The translations under genes were made by a program, and so were the position numbers. 18,105 bases of DNA from Helicobacteraceae bacterium (GTDB lineage: Bacteria > Campylobacterota > Campylobacteria > Campylobacterales > Sulfurimonadaceae): the NCBI GenBank assembly GCA_024635885.1, contig JAGXIA010000116.1, positions 1 to 18,105 of the forward strand. The letters are read 5' to 3'. Below the pieces are notes generated by a model. The model saw only the letters and a list, made by a program, of their open reading frames with translations. It had not been told where the DNA came from and made no database searches. Each line of letters opens with the position of its first letter. The first letter of the stretch is position 1. This document shows, piece by piece, positions 1 to 7,577 of the stretch.

Positions 1-1002
1 GACTCATATAAGCTTCTAGTTGGTCTTGATGGCAGTAAAAGAACTTGGGATGGTATCTACTATAACACTACAACTGGGGCATTCAAAGGTGTAAGTATCA
101 ATAATGCTGTAACACGTAATGCAGCAGCTTTTGCTAAACTTGATAAATCCTATGGAAATATTAATTTTTCTATAGGTGCAAGAATAGATTCAACAAATAT
201 AGACCAAGATAATGCAGCATTACAGTCAAACGATTACAGCAGTATTAACGCAAACCTTTTAACAAGCTACAATGTCAATAAAGAGAATAAAATATTCTTA
301 GGTTTTGGAAAATCTTCTCGCGTGCCTGATGCAAGAGAACTTTATTTTATGAAAAGTGGTACGTTAATCGGAACACCTGATTTAAAACAAACAACAAATC
401 AAGAGATAGACTTAGGGTACGAAGTCAAAACTAATGTAATGAAGTTTAAAATAAAAACTTTTTATTCTATGCTCAAAGATTATATCTACTATAACAAAGA
501 TTTAACTACAAACAATTTTGAAAACATAGATGCAACTATTTACGGTGCTGAACTAACTGCTTCTGTTTATGCTACTGATGATGTTACAGTTGATATGGGT
601 GCTTCTTATAAGAGAGGTGAAAAAGATGAGGCTTTAGCTGGTCAAACAGACAAAGACTTAGCAGATATGGCACCACTGAGAGGAAATTTGGCTGTTAGCT
701 ATGAATATATGAATAATTCTGTTGCAACACTTGAAACACAGGTTTCTGATAAATGGAGTAAATATGATGCAGACAATGGTGAGCAAGAGCTTGGCTCGTG
801 GGCTATTTTAAATATGAAAGTGAAACATGCAGTGAGTAAAAATTTCGACTTTACTTTAGGTGTAAATAATGTGCTTGATGAGACTTATGCACAGTCAAAT
901 ACTTATGCAGACCTAACGCTTATAACTGCCGGAACTGCTGACGTAATGCTTCTTAACGAACCAGGAAGATACGTTTACACAAACCTAGACTTCAGATTCT
1001 AA
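1..1002 (+). CDS. TonB-dependent outer-membrane receptor, C-terminal part (5' end outside window)
   Basis: Frame 1 is open from the first base to the TAA at 1000-1002, giving 333 residues of the C-terminal beta-barrel of a TonB-dependent receptor. Such proteins import siderophores, cobalamin, metals or other large ligands across the outer membrane using TonB-ExbBD energy. The evidence is the alternating aromatic/polar strand pattern, the barrel segment GFGKSSRVPDARELY followed by a GTPDLKQTTNQEIDLGY stretch (compare NPDLKPE...ELGY in the family), the VNNVLDETYAQ segment near the end, and a C-terminal strand ending in Phe as required for BAM-mediated insertion. The plug domain and TonB box lie upstream of the window, so the ligand cannot be inferred. 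The gene ends 14 bases before an inverted-repeat hairpin shared with the convergent HD-GYP gene. Confidence 0.9.
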   Translation, partial: DSYKLLVGLDGSKRTWDGIYYNTTTGAFKGVSINNAVTRNAAAFAKLDKSYGNINFSIGARIDSTNIDQDNAALQSNDYSSINANLLTSYNVNKENKIFLGFGKSSRVPDARELYFMKSGTLIGTPDLKQTTNQEIDLGYEVKTNVMKFKIKTFYSMLKDYIYYNKDLTTNNFENIDATIYGAELTASVYATDDVTVDMGASYKRGEKDEALAGQTDKDLADMAPLRGNLAVSYEYMNNSVATLETQVSDKWSKYDADNGEQELGSWAILNMKVKHAVSKNFDFTLGVNNVLDETYAQSNTYADLTLITAGTADVMLLNEPGRYVYTNLDFRF

Positions 1003-1015
1003 TATTTCCAAACTA

Positions 1016-1045
1016 TTTCCACATGCCAAACTCGGCATGTGGAAA
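1016..1045. terminator. Inverted pair of the GGCATGTGGA repeat; likely bidirectional terminator
   Basis: TTTCCACATGCC (1016-1027) and GGCATGTGGAAA (1034-1045) form a perfect 12-bp stem with a 6-base loop. It fills most of the 44-bp gap between two convergent stop codons (1002 and 1047). Runs of A and T at the stem ends give U-containing 3' sides on both transcripts. The position and symmetry fit a shared terminator. The arms are two copies of the dispersed 10-mer described in the findings. Confidence 0.75.
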
Positions 1046-1046
1046 C

Positions 1047-1994
1047 TTATCGAAACATTTTTATCATATCAGCCAACAAAGTCATGTCTATCTCATATTT
1101 CATTTTAGTTTTCATCAGTATCAAAGCTTCAAATGATGACATCGGCTCTTTGTAACTTCTTTTGCTTGTCAGTGCATCAAAAATATCACAAATGCCTATT
1201 ATACGGGCGAACTCTGGGATATTTTCACCCCTCATGCCAAACGGGTAACCACTCCCATTTATTTTTTCATGATGATGCCTTATCCCTTGCAATACATTTC
1301 TCTTTTTAATACCTAACTTTAATCCTATGGCATGACCTAAAGCTGGATGTTTTTTTATCTCTTTGAACTCTTCGTCTGTCAGTTGTCCATTTTTATTGAT
1401 GATTTCTTTATCTATTTTACTTTTCCCCAGATCATGTAAAAGTGCAGATTCGCCTAACTCTGAGAGTACTTCCTCTCTAAATCCTAAAAAAGAGCCTAAA
1501 CTAAGAGAATAGATAGCTACATTTATAGAATGTGTATGTGTGTAATAATCATGTGTTGCTATACTCATTAAAGATTTAATCGTAAACTTATCATCCAAAA
1601 TAGTCTCAACTATATTATTAACAACTACTTTTGAACTTTCATAGTTTCCCAATGTTTCAGGGTCACTAAAAAGATTATTTAATATACTAGATGCATTTTT
1701 ATAAATATCAGTTGTTTTCTCATTAAAACTTACAGTTTTTCGTATTTTCATATCTGTAGAGTCAGTTTTACCATTATTTTTAAAAAATTCATAAGCTGCA
1801 TATTCTGATTCTTTAACATATAAAAGTTCTTGCGTATCTATCACGCTCATTTCATCATTAGTTACTCCTGCTCCAGCCTTTTTAAAATAATTTATCTCTT
1901 TTTTTAAATTTAAAGAGATGAATATATTAAATTCAAATTTTCTTCCCTCTTGAAGTATATTTTTATCGATTTGAAGGTACTTAGCAGCTCTCAT
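1047..1994 (-). CDS. HD-GYP domain protein, probable cyclic-di-GMP phosphodiesterase
   Basis: The predicted protein is 315 residues. The C-terminal half is an HD-GYP domain, a metal-dependent phosphohydrolase that usually degrades cyclic di-GMP and so affects motility and biofilm. Visible motifs (numbered from the chosen start) are HDYYTHTHS from 148, LLHDLGK with the HD dyad at 187-188, HPALGH near 216-221, and the signature HHHEKINGSGYP at 240-251, followed by ARIIGICDIFDALTSKRSYK. The N-terminal ~130 residues are not a recognisable receiver or PAS domain and may be a DUF3391-like input region. I chose ATG 1994 over an ATG 39 bases upstream because AAGGG precedes it at normal spacing, and a possible -10 (CATAAT, 2028-2023) overlaps the longer start. 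It is transcribed alone, divergent from ispG. Activity is inferred; no catalytic residue appears missing. Confidence 0.88.
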   Translation of the reverse strand: MRAAKYLQIDKNILQEGRKFEFNIFISLNLKKEINYFKKAGAGVTNDEMSVIDTQELLYVKESEYAAYEFFKNNGKTDSTDMKIRKTVSFNEKTTDIYKNASSILNNLFSDPETLGNYESSKVVVNNIVETILDDKFTIKSLMSIATHDYYTHTHSINVAIYSLSLGSFLGFREEVLSELGESALLHDLGKSKIDKEIINKNGQLTDEEFKEIKKHPALGHAIGLKLGIKKRNVLQGIRHHHEKINGSGYPFGMRGENIPEFARIIGICDIFDALTSKRSYKEPMSSFEALILMKTKMKYEIDMTLLADMIKMFR

Positions 1995-2085
1995 TAGAAC
2001 CCTTATTAGTTTTATTTCTATTATTATGCACAAACGAAATTAGGTTCGCGTGAGTTTTTCAATAATAAAAAATGAAAATACTATT

Positions 2086-2111
2086 TCCACATGCCAAGCT
2101 TGGCATGTGGA
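2086..2111. repeat. 26-bp perfect palindrome built from two GGCATGTGGA repeats, upstream of ispG
   Basis: Two inverted copies of the 10-mer (2086-2095 and 2102-2111) flank AAGCTT, making a perfect 26-bp palindrome. It lies in the divergent region between the HD-GYP gene and ispG, about 50 bases before the ispG start, so unlike the pair at 1016-1045 it is not between gene ends. If transcribed it would form a hairpin in the ispG leader. Confidence 0.8.
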
Positions 2112-2163
2112 TAGTTTAAAAACAAAAGCACCTTTTTATATCAAAACAGCTAAAATCTCTTTC

Positions 2164-3225
2164 ATGATTAAAAGAATTCCTACTAAACAAATTTTCGTCG
2201 GTAATGTTGCTGTTGGTGGTGATGCACCTATCTCTACGCAATCTATGACATACTCGCAAACAGCGGATGTTGCAAGCACAGTTGAGCAGATAAACAGACT
2301 TCACTTCGCCGGCTGTGATATTGTCAGAGTAGCAGTTCCAAATATGGAAGATGCAGTAGCACTCAAGTCTATAAAAGAACAAATCTCGCTTCCTCTTGTT
2401 GCAGATATTCACTTCAACCATAAACTCGCACTCATTGCTGCAGAAGTTGTTGATTGTATAAGAATCAATCCTGGAAATATTGGTTCAAAAGAAAAAGTTG
2501 CAGAAGTCGTTAAAGCTTGTCAGCAGAGAAATATTCCTATTCGTATTGGCGTTAATGCAGGGAGTCTTGAAAAAATATTTTTAGACAAGTATGGTCAAAC
2601 TGCAGAAGGTATGGTAGCTTCTGCCGAGTACAATATAAAGTATCTTGAAGATTTAGGGTTTACAGACATTAAAATTTCTCTAAAAGCAAGTGATGTTCAA
2701 AGAACTGTTGCCGCATACAGAATGTTGCGTCCTAAAAATAACTACCCTTTTCATCTCGGCGTTACAGAAGCTGGGACACTTTTTCATGCAACTGTAAAAA
2801 GTTCTATCGGGCTTGGTTCACTTCTGCTTGATGGAATCGGCGATACTATGAGAGTCAGTATTACAGGCGAGCTCGAAGAAGAAATAAAAGTGGCTCGCGC
2901 TATTTTAAAAGACAGCGGTGCAATGCCTGATGGTCTGAATATTATCTCTTGTCCGACATGTGGAAGAATTGAAGCAGACCTCGTTTCAGCAGTTGCAGAG
3001 ATAGAAAAACGAACAGCACACATAAAGACACCGCTCAATGTTTCTGTAATGGGCTGTGTAGTTAATGCTATAGGTGAAGCGGCACACGCTGATGTAGCCA
3101 TAGCTTACGGCAAAGGAAAGGGTCTGGTAATGGTAAAAGGCGAAGTGGTTGCAAACCTTGATGAGTATGAACTCGTGGACAGATTTGTTCATGAAGTTGA
3201 AATGATGGCAAAGGCATTAAAATAA
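2164..3225 (+). CDS. ispG: 4-hydroxy-3-methylbut-2-enyl diphosphate synthase
   Basis: IspG (GcpE), the [4Fe-4S] enzyme that reductively opens methylerythritol cyclodiphosphate to HMBPP in the non-mevalonate isoprenoid pathway, in the cytoplasm. The 353-residue product has the family N-terminus (MIKRIPTKQIFVGNVAVGG), the TIM-barrel part, and cluster ligands Cys263 and Cys266 in SCPTCGR, Cys298 in MGCVVNAIGE and Glu305. Spacing matches E. coli C270/C273/C305/E312 with a constant offset of seven. The frame is open back to a GTG at 2050, but that extension is not family-like and runs through a palindrome, so ATG 2164 is preferred. No strong Shine-Dalgarno is visible. The TAA overlaps the dnaB ATG (TAATG), so the two are probably translationally coupled. 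It heads an ispG-dnaB-comEC operon. Confidence 0.96.
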   Translation: MIKRIPTKQIFVGNVAVGGDAPISTQSMTYSQTADVASTVEQINRLHFAGCDIVRVAVPNMEDAVALKSIKEQISLPLVADIHFNHKLALIAAEVVDCIRINPGNIGSKEKVAEVVKACQQRNIPIRIGVNAGSLEKIFLDKYGQTAEGMVASAEYNIKYLEDLGFTDIKISLKASDVQRTVAAYRMLRPKNNYPFHLGVTEAGTLFHATVKSSIGLGSLLLDGIGDTMRVSITGELEEEIKVARAILKDSGAMPDGLNIISCPTCGRIEADLVSAVAEIEKRTAHIKTPLNVSVMGCVVNAIGEAAHADVAIAYGKGKGLVMVKGEVVANLDEYELVDRFVHEVEMMAKALK

Positions 3226-4676
3226 TGCAAGATAATCTTTATAACCTAGCGTTTGAACGCTCTATTTTAAGTTCAATAGTCTTTGAACCGCAACAATTTG
3301 ATGAATTAAGTACTGCTCTGAAAAAAGATGATTTTTATCTTCCGGCTCATCAGGACATTTTTCATACAATGACAACACTCTTGCAAAGAGATGAGCCGAT
3401 TGACGAAGAATTTATAAAAAAAGAGCTTCTTAAAAAGAAAAAGTTTGATGAGCAGGTTATGTTGGAAATCCTCTCCGCAAATCCTATCTCAAACACAAAA
3501 GCTTATGTAAATGAGATAAAAGATAAATCTTTAAAAAGACACCTTCTCACGCTCACAACTGAAATAAAAAGAGTAACCGTCGAAGAACAACTCTCTAGTG
3601 CCGAAGTTATAGACATTGTTGAGAAAAAACTATACGAAATAACTCAAGACAACCAAACAAGCGACTTTAAAGACTCTCCAACTATGACGTATGACACTAT
3701 GGAATACATCAAAGAGATGAAAGCTCGTGGAAACTCTGTACTTGTCGGTGTTGACACAGGCTTTCACGACCTTAACAAAATGACTACCGGCTTTGGTAAA
3801 GGTGACTTAGTAATTATCGCAGCACGACCTGCAATGGGGAAAACATCTTTTATTTTAAACACAGTAAATTCTCTCATAACTAAGGGCAAAGGTGTAGCTT
3901 TTTTCTCTCTTGAAATGCCGGCTGAGCAACTTATGCTTAGACTTTTAAGTATTCAGACTTCTATTCCTCTTCAGCAACTTCGTCTTGGTGATATGAATGA
4001 TGACCAGTGGAGCAATTTAAACAGTGCCATAGATAAGATGAACACTGCCAAACTTTTTGTGGATGACCAAGGTAGTATAAACATTAATCAACTGCGCTCG
4101 AAACTCAGAAAGCTTAAAAACCAACATCCAGAGATAGAAATAGCGGTTATTGACTACTTGCAAATTATGCAGGGTGTTGGAACCCAAGACAGACACTTGC
4201 AAGTCTCAGAAATATCACGTGGACTAAAAATGCTTGCTCGTGAGCTTGAGATGCCGATTGTAGCTCTTTCACAGCTAAACCGTGGGTTAGAGTCCAGAAA
4301 TGACAAACGACCGATGCTGAGCGATATTCGTGAGTCTGGTTCGATTGAGCAGGATGCAGATATTATTCTTTTTGTTTACCGTGATGATGTTTACCTCTAC
4401 AAAGAAGAAAAAGAGCGTGAAAAAGCGGCTAAGACAGAAGGTAAAGAATATGTTTCTACGTATATAGAAAAAGAAGAAGAAGATGCTGAGATTATTATAG
4501 GTAAACAGCGTAATGGTCCGACCGGGCATGTAAAACTTGTATTTCAGAAAAAACTTACCCGCTTTGTTGATGCACAAAAATTCTCTTCGGGAGTTGAAAC
4601 AGTATATGAAAATGTTGATACTCGTTCAGCTAAAGTTGATGTTGGAGACTCTTCTTTTTCAATGCCAACCCTCTAA
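3225..4676 (+). CDS. dnaB: Replicative DNA helicase DnaB
   Basis: The 483-residue product is the hexameric helicase that unwinds DNA ahead of the replisome and recruits primase. It has the N-terminal DnaB domain (about 1-105), a linker, and a RecA-like motor domain. Visible motifs are Walker A RPAMGKTS (201-208), the FFSLEMP segment (227-232), Walker B IAVIDYLQIM with Asp310, and the conserved SQLNRGLESRNDKRPMLSD stretch from 349 followed by RESGSIEQDADI. A short charged insertion (about 390-425, rich in Lys and Glu) and a C-terminal tail of about 30 residues after the core are lineage-type variation. Its start overlaps the ispG stop by one base and comEC begins 4 bases after its stop. Terminator-like structure just downstream lies inside the comEC coding region. 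Confidence 0.97.
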   Translation: MQDNLYNLAFERSILSSIVFEPQQFDELSTALKKDDFYLPAHQDIFHTMTTLLQRDEPIDEEFIKKELLKKKKFDEQVMLEILSANPISNTKAYVNEIKDKSLKRHLLTLTTEIKRVTVEEQLSSAEVIDIVEKKLYEITQDNQTSDFKDSPTMTYDTMEYIKEMKARGNSVLVGVDTGFHDLNKMTTGFGKGDLVIIAARPAMGKTSFILNTVNSLITKGKGVAFFSLEMPAEQLMLRLLSIQTSIPLQQLRLGDMNDDQWSNLNSAIDKMNTAKLFVDDQGSININQLRSKLRKLKNQHPEIEIAVIDYLQIMQGVGTQDRHLQVSEISRGLKMLARELEMPIVALSQLNRGLESRNDKRPMLSDIRESGSIEQDADIILFVYRDDVYLYKEEKEREKAAKTEGKEYVSTYIEKEEEDAEIIIGKQRNGPTGHVKLVFQKKLTRFVDAQKFSSGVETVYENVDTRSAKVDVGDSSFSMPTL

Positions 4677-4679
4677 AAA

Positions 4680-5954
4680 ATGTTAGAAAAAGTCTCACTC
4701 TTTACTTCTAAGAGAGACTTTTTTATTTTTCTCTTGGCATGTGGATTTGTCTTAAGCTACTCTCTTCTTATAGAATTTCAAAACTACAAAAAACTAACTG
4801 GCTTCGATTCTGCTTTAGTCACTGCAACAGTTGTGAAGCAGTACATAAAAACAAAAGAAACAAAAACAGGTAAACAAAAAACATATCAGGTTTTAAAGCT
4901 AAAAGCAGACAAAGGCTTTTCATTTTATACGACTCTCAAGAAAAACTTTGCATCTGTCAAAGGACAAAAACTTGAACTAGAAATCTTTGCAGCTAAAGTT
5001 ACACTCTATGAATACTTTACCAGTTTTTACGCCTACAGCAGAGTCTTAAATATTGATGAGACAGTGACTCTAAAACAAAGACTAAACTCCTATTTGTCAC
5101 AGACTCACGAAAATAAAAACATTGCAAATATTTACCAGGCTCTTTATACAGCCACACCTCTGAGCAAGGAGTTACAAGCTAAATTTTCAGCTTTAGGAGT
5201 TTCTCATCTTTTAGCGATCAGCGGTTTTCATTTAGGGGTTATCAGTGCCTTGCTTTTCTTCTTAGTAAAATACCCTTACAAACTTTTGCAAGACAGATAC
5301 TTTCCATACAGAAACTCAAAGTCAGATTTATTCATAATTGTAGCTATAGCCCTTCTATCTTACTTATATTTTTTAGACTCCCCAGCCTCACTGCTTCGCG
5401 CTTTTGCTATGCTTCTTATTGGATTCATTCTTTATGACAGAGGGATGAAAATAGTCTCAATGCAGACACTCTTTTTAACGCTTATCTTACTGTTAAGCTT
5501 TTTTCCCAGACTTCTTTTTTCCCTTGGGTTTTGGCTCTCGATGAGCGGAGTATTTTACATCTTTTTATTTTTGATCCACTTCAAACATTTAAATAAATAT
5601 TGGCAATTTATACTTTTGCCCTTTTGGGTATATATTTTTATGCTCCCTTTTTCTCTGGCTATCTTTGGAAATTTTAGTATATATCATCCACTCTCAATTC
5701 TATGGACAACGCTTTTTACCCTGTTTTATCCACTGAGTATTTTTATACATATTTTAGGTTTTGGAGATTTATTTGATGGAATTTTAGAGAGTTTAACGCA
5801 GCTGTCAAATTCTGCAACACAGATATCACTTAGTTACAATTACTTAATTTTACAAATAGTTTTATCCTTTATTGCCACATACAAGAAAGCTGGCATGTGG
5901 ATTTTACTTATAATGGATAGTGGTATTTTTGTGTATGCTCTTTTAAATTTATAG
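4680..5954 (+). CDS. comEC: ComEC/Rec2-family DNA uptake channel (short form)
   Basis: The 424-residue polytopic membrane protein belongs to the ComEC competence family, which passes single-stranded DNA across the inner membrane during natural transformation. It has a first membrane segment at about 13-31, an external soluble domain (about 45-130), then the competence domain with the signature LLAISGFHLGVISALLF (SGFHL at 181-185), LDSPASLLRAFAMLLIGF (from 232) and several later membrane helices. It lacks the C-terminal metallo-beta-lactamase domain of Bacillus ComEC, as is usual for the short Campylobacterota form. No Shine-Dalgarno is visible and it starts 4 bases after dnaB, so translation is probably coupled. 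Two copies of the GGCATGTGGA repeat lie in it (codons 19-22, reading LACG, and 405-408, reading GMWI), and a terminator-like hairpin covers codons 3-15. Confidence 0.9.
   Translation: MLEKVSLFTSKRDFFIFLLACGFVLSYSLLIEFQNYKKLTGFDSALVTATVVKQYIKTKETKTGKQKTYQVLKLKADKGFSFYTTLKKNFASVKGQKLELEIFAAKVTLYEYFTSFYAYSRVLNIDETVTLKQRLNSYLSQTHENKNIANIYQALYTATPLSKELQAKFSALGVSHLLAISGFHLGVISALLFFLVKYPYKLLQDRYFPYRNSKSDLFIIVAIALLSYLYFLDSPASLLRAFAMLLIGFILYDRGMKIVSMQTLFLTLILLLSFFPRLLFSLGFWLSMSGVFYIFLFLIHFKHLNKYWQFILLPFWVYIFMLPFSLAIFGNFSIYHPLSILWTTLFTLFYPLSIFIHILGFGDLFDGILESLTQLSNSATQISLSYNYLILQIVLSFIATYKKAGMWILLIMDSGIFVYALLNL
4687..4730 (+). terminator. Terminator-like hairpin and T-run inside the comEC start
   Basis: AAAAAGTCTC (4687-4696) pairs with GAGACTTTTT (4714-4723); after a two-base bulge TCTT (4699-4702) pairs with AAGA (4710-4713), leaving a 7-base loop. 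A T-rich run TATTTTT follows. This has the form of an intrinsic terminator placed 11 bases after the dnaB stop but within comEC codons 3-15. It could end most dnaB transcripts or attenuate comEC. Confidence 0.55.
4736..4745 (+). repeat. GGCATGTGGA repeat (candidate DNA uptake sequence), forward
   Basis: Exact copy, context T-GGCATGTGGA-TTT, in comEC; reads L-A-C-G-F. It sits just after the terminator-like hairpin. Confidence 0.8.
5892..5901 (+). repeat. GGCATGTGGA repeat, forward
   Basis: Exact copy near the 3' end of comEC, context T-GGCATGTGGA-TTT; reads G-M-W-I, a different frame from the copy at 4736. Confidence 0.8.
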
Positions 5955-5972
5955 AAAAGTTATCTAAAAAAC

Positions 5973-7049
5973 TCAACAGCTTAAGCAAAAAGGGTAGTCA
6001 GTATACCCTTTTTCATCTTGTGTATAAAAAGTATTTTCATCTGCCTTATTTAAGACTGAGTTTCTTTTAAAACGTTCAGGTAAATCCGGATTGGCAAGAA
6101 AAAGCGTTCCAAAAGATATAGCATTAGCCAGATGTTTTTCAAGAGTATCATTGGCTTTGAATTTATCATACCCTCCGTTGGCAATCAGCACTCCATTGTA
6201 GGCATCTCTTAAAACAGAAAGTTCTACAACATTCGCTCCATGTTTTATATCTCCCTCAAGAGCATCTATAATATGTACATATGCAAGATTAAATGCATTT
6301 AGTTTTTCACAGACATAAGCAAAATGTTTTTGCGGGTTAGAGTCTGTCATGTCATTAAAAGTGCCACTTGGAGATAGTCTGATTCCAGTTTTTTCTGCAC
6401 CGATTTTATTGCTCACTGCTTCTACAACCTCAAAAAGAAAACGGCTTCTGTTTTGTATACTTGAGCCATATTCATCTTTTCTTACATTCGTGCCGTCTCG
6501 CAAGAACTGGTCTAAAAGATAACCGTTTGCAGCATGTATTTCTACTCCGTCAAAACCTGCTTCTATGGCATTTTTTGCGCCATTCACATACTCTTGTACA
6601 ATCTCTTTTATCTCATCAACACTGAGTACTCTAGGCGTCTCAAAATCTTTCATGCCCTCATAAGTAGCAATCTGACCAGAGGGTTTAATAGCAGAAGGAG
6701 CTACAGGAAGTTTTCCTTCATGATAAGAAGAGTGTGAGATTCTTCCTACATGCCATAGCTGCAAAAAGATTTTACCATCTTCCTTATGTACTGCATCAGT
6801 CACTTTTTTCCAGCCTTTAACTTGCTCAGCTGTGTGAATTCCCGGCGTATATGGATAACCAATGCCCTGAGTTGAGATTTGTGTTCCCTCAGATATAATC
6901 AATCCTGCGGAAGCTCTTTGAGCATAATAAGTAGCCATTAAATCATTCGGTACATTGTTTTCAAGACATCTGCATCGTGTCAAGGGAGCCATGAAAATTC
7001 TATTTTTTAAATTATAGTTTCCAATTTTTATAGGTGAGAAAAGATTCAT
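5973..7049 (-). CDS. Old Yellow Enzyme-family FMN oxidoreductase (NemA-like)
   Basis: The 358-residue TIM-barrel flavoprotein belongs to the OYE class that reduces activated C=C bonds, quinones, maleimides or nitro compounds with NAD(P)H. Visible features are FSPIKIGNYNLKNRIFMAPLTR at the N-terminus, the QLWHVGRISH segment (97-106), and the catalytic pair His172/Asn175 with Tyr177 in EIHAANGYLLDQFLRDGTN, then RSRFLFEVVEAV and the FMN-phosphate region LIANGGYDKFKA. The chosen ATG (7049) has AAGGAGGT 5 bases upstream, better than an ATG 30 bases before it. It converges on comEC with only 18 bases between stops, and is divergent from the HiPIP gene. An electrophile-detoxification role is likely from the family, but the physiological substrate cannot be told. 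Confidence 0.92.
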   Translation of the reverse strand: MNLFSPIKIGNYNLKNRIFMAPLTRCRCLENNVPNDLMATYYAQRASAGLIISEGTQISTQGIGYPYTPGIHTAEQVKGWKKVTDAVHKEDGKIFLQLWHVGRISHSSYHEGKLPVAPSAIKPSGQIATYEGMKDFETPRVLSVDEIKEIVQEYVNGAKNAIEAGFDGVEIHAANGYLLDQFLRDGTNVRKDEYGSSIQNRSRFLFEVVEAVSNKIGAEKTGIRLSPSGTFNDMTDSNPQKHFAYVCEKLNAFNLAYVHIIDALEGDIKHGANVVELSVLRDAYNGVLIANGGYDKFKANDTLEKHLANAISFGTLFLANPDLPERFKRNSVLNKADENTFYTQDEKGYTDYPFCLSC

Positions 7050-7271
7050 TTCAAACCTCCTTATAATAATTAGAAACATTATCTCTCAAAAATAATTATG
7101 ATTTAATAAAGGAATATTATTAATATAGTTACTTATTACTTTTACACTACCTAACTATATATCACACTAAATACCATATTTAAGTATAGTTTGATGTTGT
7201 AAGTAATATACTAGTACAAAATTGTTTACTGATGAATGTAAATAGCTTTTTATTAAAAATGGGAGATTATT
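7050..7271. promoter_or_regulatory. Divergent promoter region between the OYE and HiPIP genes
   Basis: These 222 AT-rich bases must hold promoters for both divergent genes. Candidate operator half-sites are TATAGTTA (7124-7131) with TAACTATA (7152-7159), TATTACTT (7134-7141) with AAGTAATA (7201-7208), and AGTATA (7183-7188) with TATACT (7207-7212). The last could also be the -10 of the HiPIP gene. In such AT-rich DNA these pairs may be chance. A transcription factor is not encoded in the window. Confidence 0.3.
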
Positions 7272-7514
7272 ATGAAAGTTACAACACGAAGAAGTTTTTT
7301 TCAATATATGGCAATATTAGGATTAGTTACCTTTAGTGCTACACCATTGTTTGCTAAAGGTACGAAGGAAAAGTATTTATATCAAGAAAGTCCAAAAGAT
7401 GGTAATAAATGTTCTATGTGTATGCATTTTATTGCAAAGACAAATAAATGTAAACTAGTAAAAGGTTCAATAAGTCCTGAAGGCTGGTGTGCCTCATTTT
7501 TTAAAAAACCATAA
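7272..7514 (+). CDS. High-potential iron-sulfur protein (HiPIP), Tat-exported
   Basis: The 80-residue protein has a twin-arginine signal (TRRSFF at 5-10, hydrophobic core to about 26, cleavage near AFA-type site LFA at 26-28) and a mature domain of about 50 residues with four cysteines, Cys47, Cys50, Cys60 and Cys73, in the order C-x2-C-x9-C-x12-C and ending GWCASF. This is the HiPIP pattern: a single [4Fe-4S] cluster cycling 3+/2+ as a periplasmic electron carrier, often between cytochrome complexes and terminal acceptors or in sulfur oxidation. GGGAG at 7262-7266 is the ribosome binding site. Length is at the short end for the family. The partner is unknown; the adjacent divergent OYE reductase is cytoplasmic and not obviously linked. 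Confidence 0.88.
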   Translation: MKVTTRRSFFQYMAILGLVTFSATPLFAKGTKEKYLYQESPKDGNKCSMCMHFIAKTNKCKLVKGSISPEGWCASFFKKP

Positions 7515-7537
7515 CTAAGATAAGTAGAAAACAGTTT

Positions 7538-7577
7538 AGAATATAGAGTTGCTCTGGCTACTGCTTCTCTATATTCT
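7538..7577. terminator. 11-bp inverted repeat between convergent HiPIP and YihY genes
   Basis: AGAATATAGAG (7538-7548) pairs perfectly with CTCTATATTCT (7567-7577) around an 18-base loop that contains the YihY stop codon. It lies between convergent gene ends, so a shared terminator or 3'-end stabiliser is plausible. There is no clear T-run after it. Confidence 0.4.

Noticed and set aside
2050..2163. N-terminal extension of IspG from GTG 2050
   Set aside because: The 38 extra residues have no family counterpart and run through the motif palindrome; ATG 2164 gives the standard N-terminus.
2955..2964. GACATGTGGA in ispG as a twelfth copy
   Set aside because: One mismatch in the core, and it encodes the invariant CPTCGR cluster motif, so protein constraint explains it.
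6742..6754. CTACATGCC in the OYE gene as a degenerate copy
   Set aside because: Two mismatches to the 10-mer and it codes the conserved WHVGR segment.
7050..7271. A small RNA or riboswitch in the longest intergenic region
   Set aside because: Very AT-rich with no stable nested structure or recognisable aptamer pattern.
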